A stretch of 64,000 bases of DNA from Asterias amurensis (GCF_032118995.1 NC_092665.1:6009501-6073500); one strand, 5' to 3'. Counted from the first letter of the stretch, positions 45,381 to 55,950 are shown. The notes: generated by a model from the letters alone, not told the origin. Made by a program: numbers and translations.

Positions 45381-47008
45381 AGGGGCCTTATTCATGAAGC
45401 CCTCGTAAATCGGTCACTTACATGGCTCTAAGTAAGACTTTAGTAAGACTTTAGTAAAGTTATTCACGAAGCCATCTTACCGCTTTACTACCGCGTTTCT
45501 TACTAAACCTCTCGTAACGCCTTCTTAAGCGGGAACGCGCTTGAGCTGAACAGTCATGGATTTGTTATGTAATTCACTGGAGCGTGATCTCATTGTCCGA
45601 AACGAGTATTTATACAGTGACTGGACTGGCTACAGTCATTTAAAAGATATTTGTTACCCTGCAAACATGGAGAGCCAGACTAAAGAAAGGAGGAAGACCG
45701 TTCAACGCGAGGAGGAGGCAAAGGGGTATTGGAAGGCGAAGTTTCTCGCCTGCTGAGATAGTGAAGTTAGATGACCTTGTTGCATTGAATTGGTAGGTGC
45801 TTAACAACAAATTTTCAGATGTTGTAACGCTGAAGAGAAAGACCGACACCTGGGCAAATCGTGGAGAATCAACTGTGTTGGAAAAGTCCTCAGACCTACC
45901 AAAGTGGTTCATCACAAATGGGATGACATTCAGAGATTTCGCAAGCTTTCACACGACGCAAACATGCAATGAGAGTACAATATGTAGTTGGTTACCCCTA
46001 AACTAAAAATATAAAATAAACAAATAAACGAAGTAAATAAAGTAAATGAAGCAAATACTACAAAGCAACTCGTTCGCACCTTTGTAACCTCCCGACTTGA
46101 CATGGGAAACTATCTCCTCTATGGACTGCATAATAATCAGTTTACCGCTTGTCTCGCCTTCAAAATATTGCCCTCAGAATTGTAACCCGGTCCAACACTA
46201 GAGTCACATCACACCTATCCTACAAGATCTACATTGGCTACCCATTAAGGATATAATCATCTTCAAAATCCTTGTGTATGTCTATCGCTCATATCAAAAG
46301 GCACTTTATCACCATATCTCTCAGAAGGACTCCAACCTCATATATACTTCCATCCGCCAGTCTATACGCGATCTAATAACAAACATCTTTAAGGAAACCC
46401 CTGGCCATAACATCATGGGGTGAAAGATCAATTACTTCTGCTGCTCCTTCATTATGGAACGACTTGCCGGATCATGTTAAACTTTCTCCTAGCTTTGTTC
46501 ACAACTTCTCTCAAGCCTCATCTAAGGAGGACTTCATAACTTTTTCCCGTTCATTGTGTCACTGCGCCATGAGCATATTTAGATGGAAACCCGCGCATTA
46601 TAAATGTCCACTATTATTATTTCTATTAACTAAATAACAAACATAAATAATTATTTAATGATACAATAAAATAACAAAATCACGAAAAATTTACTAAAAA
46701 GTGGGAAAAAATAGGTCAGTAAATTCTCAAATTTTTTTGGAAAGTTTGAGAATATGTCGCAAGGATTGTAGAACATATTTAAAGTTGTTGTAATTGACAT
46801 AAAGCTCAATTCGCCCGAAAATGTTGGCCAGGAATGTTGAAAAAGGGCTTAAGAAAACGCTTCGAAGGCGAAAACACCCCACGTAGCACTAGTAAGGACT
46901 TACGCACTCGATTGAAGTTACGAGTGCTTCGTGAATATGACGCAACTCGCTAAGAACGAACTAGTAACACGTAAGTGCTTACTAATTTAACATCTATTAT
47001 GTTCTGTA
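45381..47008. mobile_element. 1.6-kb copy 2 block with TATTCATGAAGC ends
   Basis: The left end holds TTATTCATGAAGCCCTCGTAA and the inverse of TATTCACGAAGCACTCGTAA lies at about 46905-46930, like the ends of a DNA transposon. Inside are a decayed LINE fragment (46055-46560) and a short frame at 45556-45756 with no recognised domain. Copy 1 has 0.13 kb of other AT-rich DNA here (19460-19586), so no clean empty site is available. Confidence 0.5.
46055..46560 (+). mobile_element. Decayed CR1/L2-type LINE fragment
   Basis: In shifting + strand frames it encodes FVTSRLDMGNYLLYGL, LHWLPIKD-like, FKILVYVYRS and LWNDLPDHVK, the order of a CR1/L2 reverse transcriptase C-terminus. Many frame changes, so much older than the LINE at 49777. 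Confidence 0.7.
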
Positions 47009-47171
47009 TCGAATGCTTCCAGCTACCTGTTTCATTGCCGGTCAGTTTGTGAGATATTTTGATTCAAAAACCAAAATAACCCATGACATTGATGAGGGTG
47101 GCGACTAATTAAACGGTACATTCAGAATAGTGAACGCAAACACTGGTTTGTGTCAATGTTGCAGATTGTAC

Positions 47172-47305
47172 CTGTGTATCCTGTCCGAGTGTTATGAGTT
47201 GCTGAGCGATGTCAATGCAACCGATGTCAGTTTCCTTCTGCGGTATATCAGAGTCACACTCCCAGTCTCGATGGGGCGAATGTGCGTAAAGTGCGGCAGG
47301 GGTAG
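47172..47305 (-). CDS. Alkaline phosphatase copy 2, exon 4, second part
   Basis: Encodes TPAALYAHSPHRDWECDSD and on to TLGQDTQ, with donor CAG|GTACAA, directly after the transposon. Bases 47303-47305 are one copy of the TAG target duplication. Confidence 0.8.
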
Positions 47306-47475
47306 TAGTCCAGGAAAAATACCGTTTGACCTCAAACAAATTGCAACAGTTTTTTTTTTACCACAGTGCATTTTATTGAGGTCTGTTTAATGACATACTA
47401 AAAATTCGCAAAAATCCAATTAGTGGAAATATGCTTAATTTGCATATTTCAAAATGGCCGCCATTTCAACAAGTT
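47306..47475 (+). repeat. Left terminal inverted repeat of the Academ-like element
   Basis: Matches the inverse of 55735-55906 along most of its length, including CCTCAAACAAATTGCAA, TTTTACCACAGTGCATTTT and GCAAAAATCCAA blocks, with a small length difference near base 18. Confidence 0.85.
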
Positions 47476-47779
47476 TTTCATTGATTTGAATGTAACTCTT
47501 GTTTAAGGTAACATATTTCCAAACTAAAATAACTAAAATGCATATTTCAGGATAGATAATAAATCCGTGGTTCACAAGATGCCGAAACTGATTGAAAATT
47601 TGTCATAATTTGCATAATTAAAATGGCTGCCGTTTTATTTTTTTGAACTTTCTGAATATTATCGGTTTGAGGTTTTTTTCTAGATGGACAACCTTCTTGA
47701 AATTTCACATTTCTGTATATAAACATTGTCAATCTCTGTAAATTATCAAATTATTTCCTTACATTATTTAAATGTTGAC

Positions 47780-48349
47780 TTATGAGTCACCCTCATCTTC
47801 AGAACCATCTAAATCTAGGTCTGGTGGCGGTGAGTTGGCACAACTAGAACCACGGCATTCAGTGCAGGCAATTGAACAAGGCAGGCCGTACTTTCGGCAT
47901 GTGCATTTTCTGTTGATACATTCTTTTGTACACCTACACCTAATGACCTCAAGTAGTGTTGTTGGCGCCGGTGGTTGGTCTGTCTGTTTAGGTAGATACT
48001 TGCCATCTACGATCTGCCAACCCCAATCTTCTGGAGATATAGTTGTATCATCTGTCAACCCCTTCCACTCTAATATTTGATAATAGACACGGAGACTATG
48101 ATACTTTGCTGCTGCTGAGGTTGGTGGCAAAGTAGATGCTTCGACATGTGAAGTGCTTGTTGACACCTTCACACAAAACTTGTTGTACCTCAAAAGATCT
48201 AGACCATCTGTTGAATTACCATTGTAAAGCCAAACCAGAGCCATCTCCCCAGCTTTGATAATGTCCTCTTTCAAAATTGATCCTGTTTGATTGAATACCT
48301 TTGCGTGCTCGCAGAAGTCTGCATTCTCCATAAATTTCTTTAAGGCCAA
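47780..48349 (-). CDS. Transposase C-terminus with CXC Cys-rich motif (189 aa)
   Basis: Reads MALKKFMENADFCEHAKVFN after the frameshift, then a region rich in Trp and Tyr (YYQILEWKGL, EDWGWQ), then CRCTKECINRKCTCRKYG and SIACTECRGSSC, nine Cys in a tesmin/TSO1-like CXC spacing, and an acidic tail ending EDEGDS. This Cys-rich end is probably DNA-binding. It is the last part of the same ancestral protein, not a separate gene. Confidence 0.75.
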   Translation of the reverse strand: MALKKFMENADFCEHAKVFNQTGSILKEDIIKAGEMALVWLYNGNSTDGLDLLRYNKFCVKVSTSTSHVEASTLPPTSAAAKYHSLRVYYQILEWKGLTDDTTISPEDWGWQIVDGKYLPKQTDQPPAPTTLLEVIRCRCTKECINRKCTCRKYGLPCSIACTECRGSSCANSPPPDLDLDGSEDEGDS

Positions 48350-49776
48350 ACCCTTCCAAGTCCAAACATACGTGATGTAGTGTCACAACCAAGGATAGCA
48401 TGTATGAAGAGAATGTTGTCACACACGGTGCTTCCCAAAGTTACCTTCAACAGCTTGATGTTCCAAATTCTACTCTTCTTTGAGTTTGTCTTTGGCTCAG
48501 GTGCAAAGTAAATGTTGTTTGCATTTAGTTCAACATGGAAGATAAGGAGGACAAGAAGGTCGGTGTCATCTCCAACTAGAATGGTACTGATTGATCTCGC
48601 AGACTCTACTGCTTTTCTGACAATCAGGACATCTGCATCACGCCTTGCATGAACTGTGACACATCCAGCCATTTGCAGTCTGTCGCTGAGGAGATGGATA
48701 AAACGTTGTTTGTTGACGTTGTTCGCAAGGAATTCCTGTTTCCTTGATTTAATAACCATGTCACCAGCAAAGTTTACCGTCAGGCCTGAGCAAGCTCCTG
48801 TTCTTCTAAACTGAGTAGAGTCCTTCGTAGTAGGACCGTCATGGTATCCATCAAAAACTATGGTTGGTCTTCCATATCGTTGAGTAACATAATCAGTATA
48901 CAGCTTGCATATGTTGTTGTAAGTAGTTGCCCGAGGCCATGGAAGACGATGCAGAAGTGCCCCACCGTCCAAAACATAGTGCACTTGGCCAATGGGCTGT
49001 GACTCTTCGTGCTTAAACACCTTCCATATGGCATCTGCAAGGGCTGGTTTGTTGGCTTGGAGGGGAAGGCAAGACGACTCGAACATTGCAGATGGATAAC
49101 TACACAACTCATAACTGAAGAGAGACGGAAGATCATCCGTGCGTTCCTTGCCTACAGCCACTAGTCTCTGAAAAAGTAGTTGTGGGTCCACCTGTACAGA
49201 CTCATTTTTAATTTTTATGGAGGATCTTGAGCCGAGTGTCACAGCTTGGTCTGCTTTTTTAAATGTGTATTCCTCCACATTCTTTCCAGCCATGGAGTCC
49301 TGAATCTTTTGTCCTATGTCTTTGGATTGGTCTACATTTACTTTGCTCTCTGCAGTCATTCCATTTGCAATACTATGCAGATCTGATTCTGAGTTGAATG
49401 GGCTTCGTTCTCTGATGTAGTGTAGCAACTGTATTGTGTCTCTCACATCCCTAATCTGTCTTGCATATGATATATCTTTGTGTTGATCACTACTCTCATA
49501 CTTAACACCTGTGAGATCTTGCATTGCATCATTTACCAGTGCCCTTGATGGCAGTGACAGGAGCCACACATTCCGCTGAGTTTCAGACATTCCAGTTCCT
49601 CTTGTTAGCCCTCCACTTGTCTTGATATTCCTCATTAGGACCTGCTCAATAATGAGATCTGTGGACAAACCTGCCCAGTAACGATCACTTCTCCTCACTA
49701 CATGGTACCCTTCTTGGAACCTTCCGTGAACATCTGGGTGTGAATTTGGTAAATCATGCATCAATTGCAAGGATAG
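48340..49776 (-). CDS. Transposase C-terminal half: XPG/FEN-like nuclease
   Basis: Continues the transposase frame after the LINE (LSLQLMHDLP follows AKSAY). VRRSDRYWAGLSTDLIIEQV near its start is strongly family-like and contains another candidate catalytic Glu. Downstream, acidic motifs VLDGGALLHRL (Asp 268 of the 476-codon frame), IVFDGYHDGP (Asp 307), ARRDADVLI, LVGDDTDLL and AILGCDTT follow the order of XPG/FEN1-type flap nucleases. A single-base deletion near 48345-48350 ends this frame at GLGRVWP; the sequence continues in the next frame. Confidence 0.75.
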   Translation of the reverse strand, partial: LSLQLMHDLPNSHPDVHGRFQEGYHVVRRSDRYWAGLSTDLIIEQVLMRNIKTSGGLTRGTGMSETQRNVWLLSLPSRALVNDAMQDLTGVKYESSDQHKDISYARQIRDVRDTIQLLHYIRERSPFNSESDLHSIANGMTAESKVNVDQSKDIGQKIQDSMAGKNVEEYTFKKADQAVTLGSRSSIKIKNESVQVDPQLLFQRLVAVGKERTDDLPSLFSYELCSYPSAMFESSCLPLQANKPALADAIWKVFKHEESQPIGQVHYVLDGGALLHRLPWPRATTYNNICKLYTDYVTQRYGRPTIVFDGYHDGPTTKDSTQFRRTGACSGLTVNFAGDMVIKSRKQEFLANNVNKQRFIHLLSDRLQMAGCVTVHARRDADVLIVRKAVESARSISTILVGDDTDLLVLLIFHVELNANNIYFAPEPKTNSKKSRIWNIKLLKVTLGSTVCDNILFIHAILGCDTTSRMFGLGRVWP

Positions 49777-50011
49777 TCCAAACTCTGCAAATTCCTACTC
49801 ACGGAACAAGCTTCTCAGTCTCCGCTATGCCCCATCCACACGTGCTACAACTCTGCTGCCTTCCTGTATATTATCATTACAGAACCTTGGCCTTTTTGTA
49901 AATCCCAGCACTGTTTACCGACCTACACATCGTGGTAAAAAAGCTGGTCGCCGTAGAACTGTTCATAAACCCCCTGTACCCGAAGTTACACTCCCTTCTG
50001 TTCCAGTACCA

Positions 50012-50272
50012 GTGACTACAGCCAAATCTCAACTCAGCCTTTGTGTTCTAAACACACAGTCCATCTGTAACAAGTATGACGATTTTGCTGATTTTGTTCT
50101 GCAAAAAGATCTGGACCTTGTTGCCGTTTCAGAAACATGGCTGAGACCAGACGACAACTTAACATGTCGTCAGTGTACCCCTGCAGGCTACTACTTTCAT
50201 CACATCCCACAAGACTGGTGGAGGAGTTGCAATACTGTACAGATCTACTTTATCTGTCTCTGTGAAAAGTAA
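50012..50272 (+). CDS. LINE endonuclease, N-terminal part
   Basis: Encodes LSLCVLNTQSICNKYDD (the Asn of the apurinic endonuclease fold) and LVAVSETWLRPDD (the catalytic Glu). The frame then shifts: TGGGVAILYRST, expected next, is found one frame over from about 50213. Confidence 0.85.
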   Translation: MTTAKSQLSLCVLNTQSICNKYDDFADFVLQKDLDLVAVSETWLRPDDNLTCRQCTPAGYYFHHIPQDWWRSCNTVQIYFICLCEK

Positions 50273-52886
50273 TGACGTCCAGTACACAACTTTTGAATCT
50301 CTTCATGCTGAAGTTTCCGGAAACTCTAAATCTGTTCGAATTGTCATTGTATACAGACCTGAAAGGGATTCAAACGGCCAACATGTGACTTTCTCAAGTT
50401 TTCTAAGGGAGTTTGAGAATTTGATTTTGGAATATCTGCTTCATCCATCGGAAATCATCATCACCGGCGACTTTAACATTCATGTTGATGACGTCCACAA
50501 CACCAATGCAAACCAGTTTAAGCATCTACTTCAAGCTTTTGGTCTTACCCAGCATATCAAGGAGCCGACTCATCGTCTCGGTCATTGCCTGGACCTTGTC
50601 ATAACTCGTGAAATCTCCCCACCAATTGTCTCAAACTTTGTTATTCTACCTGGATTATCTGACCATTACGCAGTCATGTGTAACTTGAGTCTGTGCAAGC
50701 CCAAAATCCCAACCGTCACTATAAAGAGCCGACAATGGAAACATGTGAATTCTCCCGAAGTGTTCCACGACATAGGCACTCATTTAGCAAATCTAGAAGT
50801 TGATCATGACTGCTTGGATTCCTATGTCAGCCAATATGAGAGTACAGTCAGTGACATCTTGGATAAATACGCACCTTGGAAAACGAGATCAGTCAAGGTC
50901 CGAACTGAAGTCTCCTGGTTCAATGATGATATTCGTACAGCGAGAAAGATCTGTCGTCAACTGGAGCGGAAGTGGCGGAAAAATGGCAAATTGGCAATAC
51001 AACGACAAGAATATCGCAACCAATGTAAAGTAGTTAGGAATTTGATCAACCAGGCAAAGATCATCCATTATTCATCTCAAGTACAAGAATCCTCAGGAGA
51101 TCAAAAGAAGCTTTTCAAGATAATTGGTAAGTTGTTGCTCAAACCCAAAACCCCTGTCCTTCCATCCACCTACAATAACCAGGACTTAGCAAATGAGTTC
51201 CAGAAATTTGTTGTCACCAAGATTTCAGACATCCGCTCATCATTTTCATCAGTCCCTTACAACGTGCCGCAGACATTGCCACATCTTCAACCAGAGTGTA
51301 GACTATCTGTGTTTGAGCCTGCCACTGTTGCTGAAATTCAAAGGGTTATTATGAAATCTCCTTCAAAATCCTGTGAGCTGGATCCAGTATCAACATCCAT
51401 GATAAAGCAAAACATTGATATATTTGTACCCTACATCACTAAGCTTGTAAACGAATCTCTCAGTTCCGGTTGTTTCCCCGATAGCCTCAAAGTTTCCTAC
51501 ATCAGGCCGCTCATCAAGAAACCAAACCTGGACAAGGAGATATTCAAAAACTACAGACCGGTTGCAAACTTAAAATATCTTGGAAAAGTCATCGAACGAG
51601 TAGTGTCATCACGTATTTCTGATCACATTCATACTTTCAACCTGTCCGACGTGTTTCAGTCAGCATACAAGCCTTTCCATGGGACCGAGGCTGCACTAGT
51701 CCGTGTGAGCAACGATATTATCTCTTCTATGGACAATGGTAACCTTACAGCACTAGTCCTGCTAGACTTGAGTGCTGCTTTTGACACTGTTGATCATAAC
51801 ATCCTTCTCTCTCGGCTCCAGAATCACCTTGGCATAGAGGACACAGCCCTAGCATGGTGCAAATCGTATCTCCACAATAGAACTCAGCATGTATGTATTG
51901 GCACTGCGATATCAGACCCTGTTGTTTTGAACTACTCTGTGCCACAGGGTTCGGTACTCGGCCCGCAGTGGTTTACGCTGTACACTTTACCGATTCGTGA
52001 CATCATCCTCAAATTTAATCTGAATTACCATGTGTACGCAGACGACACTCAGCTATACATCACGTTTAAATCTTCTCAAGAAAATGCCAATGCATCTATT
52101 GCAAGACTTGAGAAATGCATCCAAGAGATTCGACGTTGGACACAACAAAACTTCCTGAAGTTAAATGATGATAAGACAGAGTTCCTTTTATTTGGCTCAC
52201 GTCAACAGTTAACTAAGGTTTCAGTGCCATACATCTCCATCGGTGATGCTCGGAAAGCTCCCTCGTTGAAAGCTCGGAACTTGGGGGTTATTTTTGATTC
52301 ATCGATGACACTTCAGCCACACATCAACAATATTGTTCGTTTATCATCATATCACATCAGGAATATAGGTAAGATTCGCAAGTACTTGGACAAAAGTGCC
52401 ACTGAAAAGGTCATTCACGCATTTGTCACTTCTCGTCTTGACAACGGCAATGCTCTTCTCTACAGTCTTCCTAACAACCAGATTTCCCGACTTCAACGGC
52501 TCCAAAATACTGCTGCCCGCATTGTGACACTGTCTAGAAAATCCTGTTCTATCACCCCCATTCTGAAACAACTACACTGGCTCCCTATCTCTCAACGAAT
52601 CATCTTCAAGCTGATGCTCATTGTCCACAAAGCTCTAAATGGCAAGGCTCCCCACTATATTTCTGAACTGCTTCAAGTTTACACTCCATCAAGGAATCTT
52701 CGATCAAGTTCCATGCTTCTCCTCATTGAACCCAAGTCTCGACACTCATGGGGTGACAGGTCTTTTTCTTCAGCCGCGCCACGCATCTGGAACTCTCTAC
52801 CACTTAATCTTCGATCTTGTGTTTGTACCGCAAAATTCAAGTCTCTTCTCAAAACTTATCTTATGTCACAGGTTTTCAATGACTAA
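50262..52886 (+). CDS. LINE endonuclease-reverse transcriptase (874 aa frame)
   Basis: Endonuclease motifs ITGDFNIH (residues 67-74) and LSDHYAV (132-138), then a linker and a reverse transcriptase with KNYRPVANL (429-437), LDLSAAFDTVDH (501-512, first catalytic Asp), SVPQGSVLGPQWFTLY (559-574) and YADD (592-595). The C-terminal region has NLGVIFDSS, LHWLPISQR and SSAAPRIWNSLPLNLRS, typical of CR1/L2 and Jockey relatives. The catalytic residues are all present. LGPQWF replaces the usual LGPLLF. The frame is intact apart from the upstream split. Confidence 0.92.
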   Translation: MKSNDVQYTTFESLHAEVSGNSKSVRIVIVYRPERDSNGQHVTFSSFLREFENLILEYLLHPSEIIITGDFNIHVDDVHNTNANQFKHLLQAFGLTQHIKEPTHRLGHCLDLVITREISPPIVSNFVILPGLSDHYAVMCNLSLCKPKIPTVTIKSRQWKHVNSPEVFHDIGTHLANLEVDHDCLDSYVSQYESTVSDILDKYAPWKTRSVKVRTEVSWFNDDIRTARKICRQLERKWRKNGKLAIQRQEYRNQCKVVRNLINQAKIIHYSSQVQESSGDQKKLFKIIGKLLLKPKTPVLPSTYNNQDLANEFQKFVVTKISDIRSSFSSVPYNVPQTLPHLQPECRLSVFEPATVAEIQRVIMKSPSKSCELDPVSTSMIKQNIDIFVPYITKLVNESLSSGCFPDSLKVSYIRPLIKKPNLDKEIFKNYRPVANLKYLGKVIERVVSSRISDHIHTFNLSDVFQSAYKPFHGTEAALVRVSNDIISSMDNGNLTALVLLDLSAAFDTVDHNILLSRLQNHLGIEDTALAWCKSYLHNRTQHVCIGTAISDPVVLNYSVPQGSVLGPQWFTLYTLPIRDIILKFNLNYHVYADDTQLYITFKSSQENANASIARLEKCIQEIRRWTQQNFLKLNDDKTEFLLFGSRQQLTKVSVPYISIGDARKAPSLKARNLGVIFDSSMTLQPHINNIVRLSSYHIRNIGKIRKYLDKSATEKVIHAFVTSRLDNGNALLYSLPNNQISRLQRLQNTAARIVTLSRKSCSITPILKQLHWLPISQRIIFKLMLIVHKALNGKAPHYISELLQVYTPSRNLRSSSMLLLIEPKSRHSWGDRSFSSAAPRIWNSLPLNLRSCVCTAKFKSLLKTYLMSQVFND

Positions 52887-52992
52887 TTTTGTTGTGTCTA
52901 TTTTTCTTTGTGTTGTGTTTTGTTTTTGTTTTGTATTTGGTTTTACTGCGCCTTGAACACCCAGCAGGGTGGATATGTGCGCATTACAAGTC

Positions 52993-53033
<41 letters not shown>

Positions 53034-53034
<1 letters not shown>

Positions 53035-55449
53035 GGCAGACTTGGCATAAAGCGAGTGTCCAGAAGCAGCAAAGTATGGTAGCATATCATGGACAGCCTG
53101 CAGATGCAGTTCCCAGTTTCCTGTTCTCTCAGCTTTCAGAAACATGCGCAGAATATCTATCATGTCCATGTACTGTAGCCAGAGACGTGATGTACGTGTT
53201 GTCATGGCCTCCTTTGCTTCCTTCATCAGACTAAGAATCTTGTTAATTACATTTGATGAGCATACTTCATCTACTGATACAGTGTCAGACATCAAACTTT
53301 CATAAATGTCTTGAGCTTCTGCCAAATCTGTTGCTCGTACATCTGCTTCGCCACAGGTTACATCAACTTCAAGAGACTGTTCCTCATCATTACTTGGCAG
53401 AGGCGCATTGTACAATTCTGCAACCAGCATGGTATTGAGGGCAGCATCAACAAGGAGATGGCCACGCACAGCTCTCGATATTGCCTTGCCACTAAGCATG
53501 TGTCCAACCGAGTTGCTTGCATAAATCACTTCAAGAAGTTCCTGGAGTCCTGAGCCTCTCATCAAATGCCCAATACTTCCAAGGAAGCTCATTTCAGTGT
53601 GTAGTCCTCCAAGTCTCAAGACAATTTGCTTCATGTCACTGCCATTAGGCTGGTTTCGAATGATTGTAAGTGCCTTCCACCATAGTGGCTGGTCAAAAGT
53701 AAAAACAGGAGTAACACTGTACTGTGCAGCATGGTCACAAACAAATCGCAGTGTTGAGTACACACAAGATGGGTCACTTGGATTCATGTCAATCATAGAA
53801 AGAAAAGATACTGATGACTGTCCTGGGTATTCGCCCTTATTGACCATCTGCATCATGCCAGACCATGAAGGCCTTGGGGATTGAAGTAGTAATGATGTCT
53901 TCCAAAGCACATCAATGTTAATTGTTGGGTCTCTTGTTCTCAAATTCACCATGGGTTGGTACATCAGCTGTTGTACTGTATGAGAGGCCTTAAAGTATTC
54001 TATGTTGATACGCCCAACAGCAGCAATATCTGCGGCAGTTACATTAACTTTTGGTATAGGCTTACAGGTCATTGTACCTGGTGTCTTTGTAGCTACTATA
54101 CCCATTCCATGGAAGGTACCAAATCCATCAATTGTACAAATGTTACGGTCGACATTGTCGGCAACATACTGAATGTACTGGTCCTGAATATAACCAGGAA
54201 TTTCTGTTCCTTGTGACACTGCTGCACTTTTTTCATACTTTTTCACTTCAGAATAGGAACAGGCGAAACCAAGAGAGCGCACTGTGTCGATTAGGAACCG
54301 AGATGAAAAATGATGATGCATCAGTATTCCAAGACCAAATTGGAGGGGAGCAATGAGGACCCTTGGCCTTATTGCTTGCATGATGGCCTGCCCAATGGAT
54401 GCCAGCTTGATGTCTACATTTTTGCCAGCAAACATAGTCCTTAACAGCCTCTGAAGTGAATCTGGGATAAAATCAAGTGATGCAAGGGTAGAGGACATTT
54501 CTGCCGGACTTGGGTATGCATCAGCGGTGATATCCCGAAACTTGACATCACTCTGAATAAGTTTGGCAGCAGTCTCTATTATTCTCATTTTCTCCTTTTC
54601 CGGTATCTCATTCTTTGGTTGCTTGTGAAATTCATACAGAATAGAATTTGCTGTGTTGCGAAATGTCACAACACCATGTTTTCCATTAATTTCGGTTACA
54701 ATGATTCTGTCTCCGAAGTGTTCTAGTAGTTTCTTTTTCATGTACACCGCACTATAGGCCTCATGCCCTGTATCTTTTAGATAGTCGGTCATTTTTGCTA
54801 CTAGTTCACCTACTGTGGTTTGTTCATCATCATTTTCCTCCAGAAATTCTGCAACCTGTAAGAATGCTGTCATTCTCACCTCTTCTTTTGGTCTGCCTAT
54901 TTTTATCTTTTTAGCGGTGCTTGGGCCATCTTCAGAATAAGCCTGGGGTATCTGTCTTTCTGTTCTGAAATTCACACTACACTGTTGATGATAAACAGCA
55001 TCAGCTGCATGAAGATCATTAACAATTGCAAGTCTACCAAAAACAATCTGAGACTATGGATCATTACGAGATTTGCAAATCTGTGCAATTGAGTCCTGAA
55101 AGTCCTTTGATCTGACAGGGATAACTTCAAACCCTTTGCGTTTGCCATCATACTTGGCAGGATTACCACAGAACATGCAGTGTTTACTGAAGTCAAAAAG
55201 TTCTTTATGAGAACGAAGACTTGAGCACTACTCAACCTTATTACTCTGTGCAGCTGTCTCATTTGCAATTCGTTTAGGGTCACAGAAATCCCGACGACAA
55301 TGCTGATGAACACGTTGTCCAGGATTTGTGGTTATATTGCTACCCCGTTTTTCACTTGCACGATTAACTCCATCACTACCCTTAGCACGCAGCTCAACAG
55401 ATGGCTTGCCATCATCAAACAAATCATTGCAGATACAGCAGCTCTCCAT
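53034..55449 (-). CDS. Transposase N-terminal half: zinc fingers and DDE core
   Basis: One frame from ATG at 55447-55449. It opens with CCICNDLF and VHQHCRRDF, a C2-HC type finger, then HCMFCG, a second Cys motif. Two in-frame TAG codons (55228-55230 and 55054-55056, the latter in NDP*SQ where Trp is likely) interrupt it; from 54975 it is open for 649 codons. Counting from there, CTIDGFGTFHG holds Asp 283, FTFDQPLWW Asp 428, and LGGLHTEMSF Glu 461. These resemble the first Asp, second Asp and one candidate Glu of an RNase-H-fold transposase. The frame ends at AYI* only because the LINE starts there; the frame resumes at 49776. Confidence 0.75.
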
Positions 55450-55734
55450 GACTCAATATTGTATTGCTAACAGTATTTGTAATCAAAACCCTTTGCGTAT
55501 GATCACAAACTTCATTGGGAACTGCATGTCACTATAAAAGTGCAGATGCTTGTATTAACAATGTATTACATTATTGTATTACATTTGTGTATTACATGTT
55601 GTATTACTTTTTTGTATTACATTGTGGTTAAACCACTGTGCATGTGCTCTATTCCTTAAATTTTCAGCCATTTAATGCACCAAAAATGTCGCCTAGTATG
55701 AGATTTAGGACGGAATTAATTAACAAAACCTTTA

Positions 55735-55906
55735 AAATGGCAGCCATTTTGGATTTATGCAAATTAGTCAGATTTCCACTACTTGGATTTTTGCGGATTT
55801 TTAGTATTTCATTCTGAGGACCTTAACAAAATGCACTGTGGTAAAATAAAAACTATTGCAATTTGTTTGAGGTTTTCCCCCAAAAAACTGTATTTTTCCT
55901 GGACTA
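55735..55906 (-). repeat. Right terminal inverted repeat of the Academ-like element
   Basis: Mirror of 47306-47475, ending TTTTTCCTGGACTA. The transposase frame starts about 290 bases inside this end. Confidence 0.85.
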
Positions 55907-55909
55907 TAG

Positions 55910-55950
55910 CGTGTGTCACACGGGCAGTGCTGACGAATCCCGTTGCCTGC
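55910..55950 (-). CDS. Alkaline phosphatase copy 2, exon 4, first part
   Basis: Encodes TGFVSTARVTHA in the expected frame, up to the transposon. One base is missing near the acceptor (GGCAGGCAACG against GGCAAGGCAACG in copy 1), which shifts the frame. Confidence 0.75.

Larger units (their letters stand above)
49777..53033 (+). mobile_element. CR1/L2-type LINE, 5'-truncated, inside the Academ-like element
   Basis: Inserted in the opposite orientation to the transposase. The uninterrupted site would read AAGGATAGGCAGACTTGG, and ATAG appears at both junctions, so the target duplication is about 4 bases. It encodes an endonuclease and reverse transcriptase and ends with a (TTA)n tail at 52993-53028. 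ORF1 and the 5' end are missing. One frameshift near 50205-50215 splits the endonuclease; the rest is open for 874 codons, so the insertion is young. Confidence 0.88.
47306..55906 (-). mobile_element. Academ-like DNA transposon, 8.6 kb, in phosphatase exon 4
   Basis: Ends TAGTCCAGGAAAAATAC and its inverse, with terminal inverted repeats extending about 170 bases (47306-47475 against 55735-55906). Flanked by TAG on both sides (47303-47305, 55907-55909); copy 1 has a single TAG at 19881-19883. One - strand reading frame from 55449 to about 47780 encodes zinc fingers, a DDE-like core, an XPG-like nuclease and a CXC motif. An XPG nuclease with a Cys-rich finger, long inverted repeats and a 3-4-bp target duplication is the description I know for Academ; assignment is from memory. 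A LINE at 49777-53033 splits the coding frame, so it is now non-autonomous. Without the LINE the element would be about 5.3 kb. Confidence 0.85.

Noticed and set aside
53253-54356. Several + strand frames across 53253-54356
   Set aside because: Antisense shadows of the transposase frame.
54972-55313. A 113-codon hydrophobic frame upstream of the transposase core
   Set aside because: It is the wrong frame; the zinc-finger motifs HCMFCG and DFQDSIAQIC are read in the frame of 55449-53034.
47306-55906. A giant virus-like or Polinton-type element as explanation of the 8.6-kb insert
   Set aside because: There is no capsid, integrase, polymerase B or protease frame; the domains are those of a plain DNA transposon plus a nested LINE.
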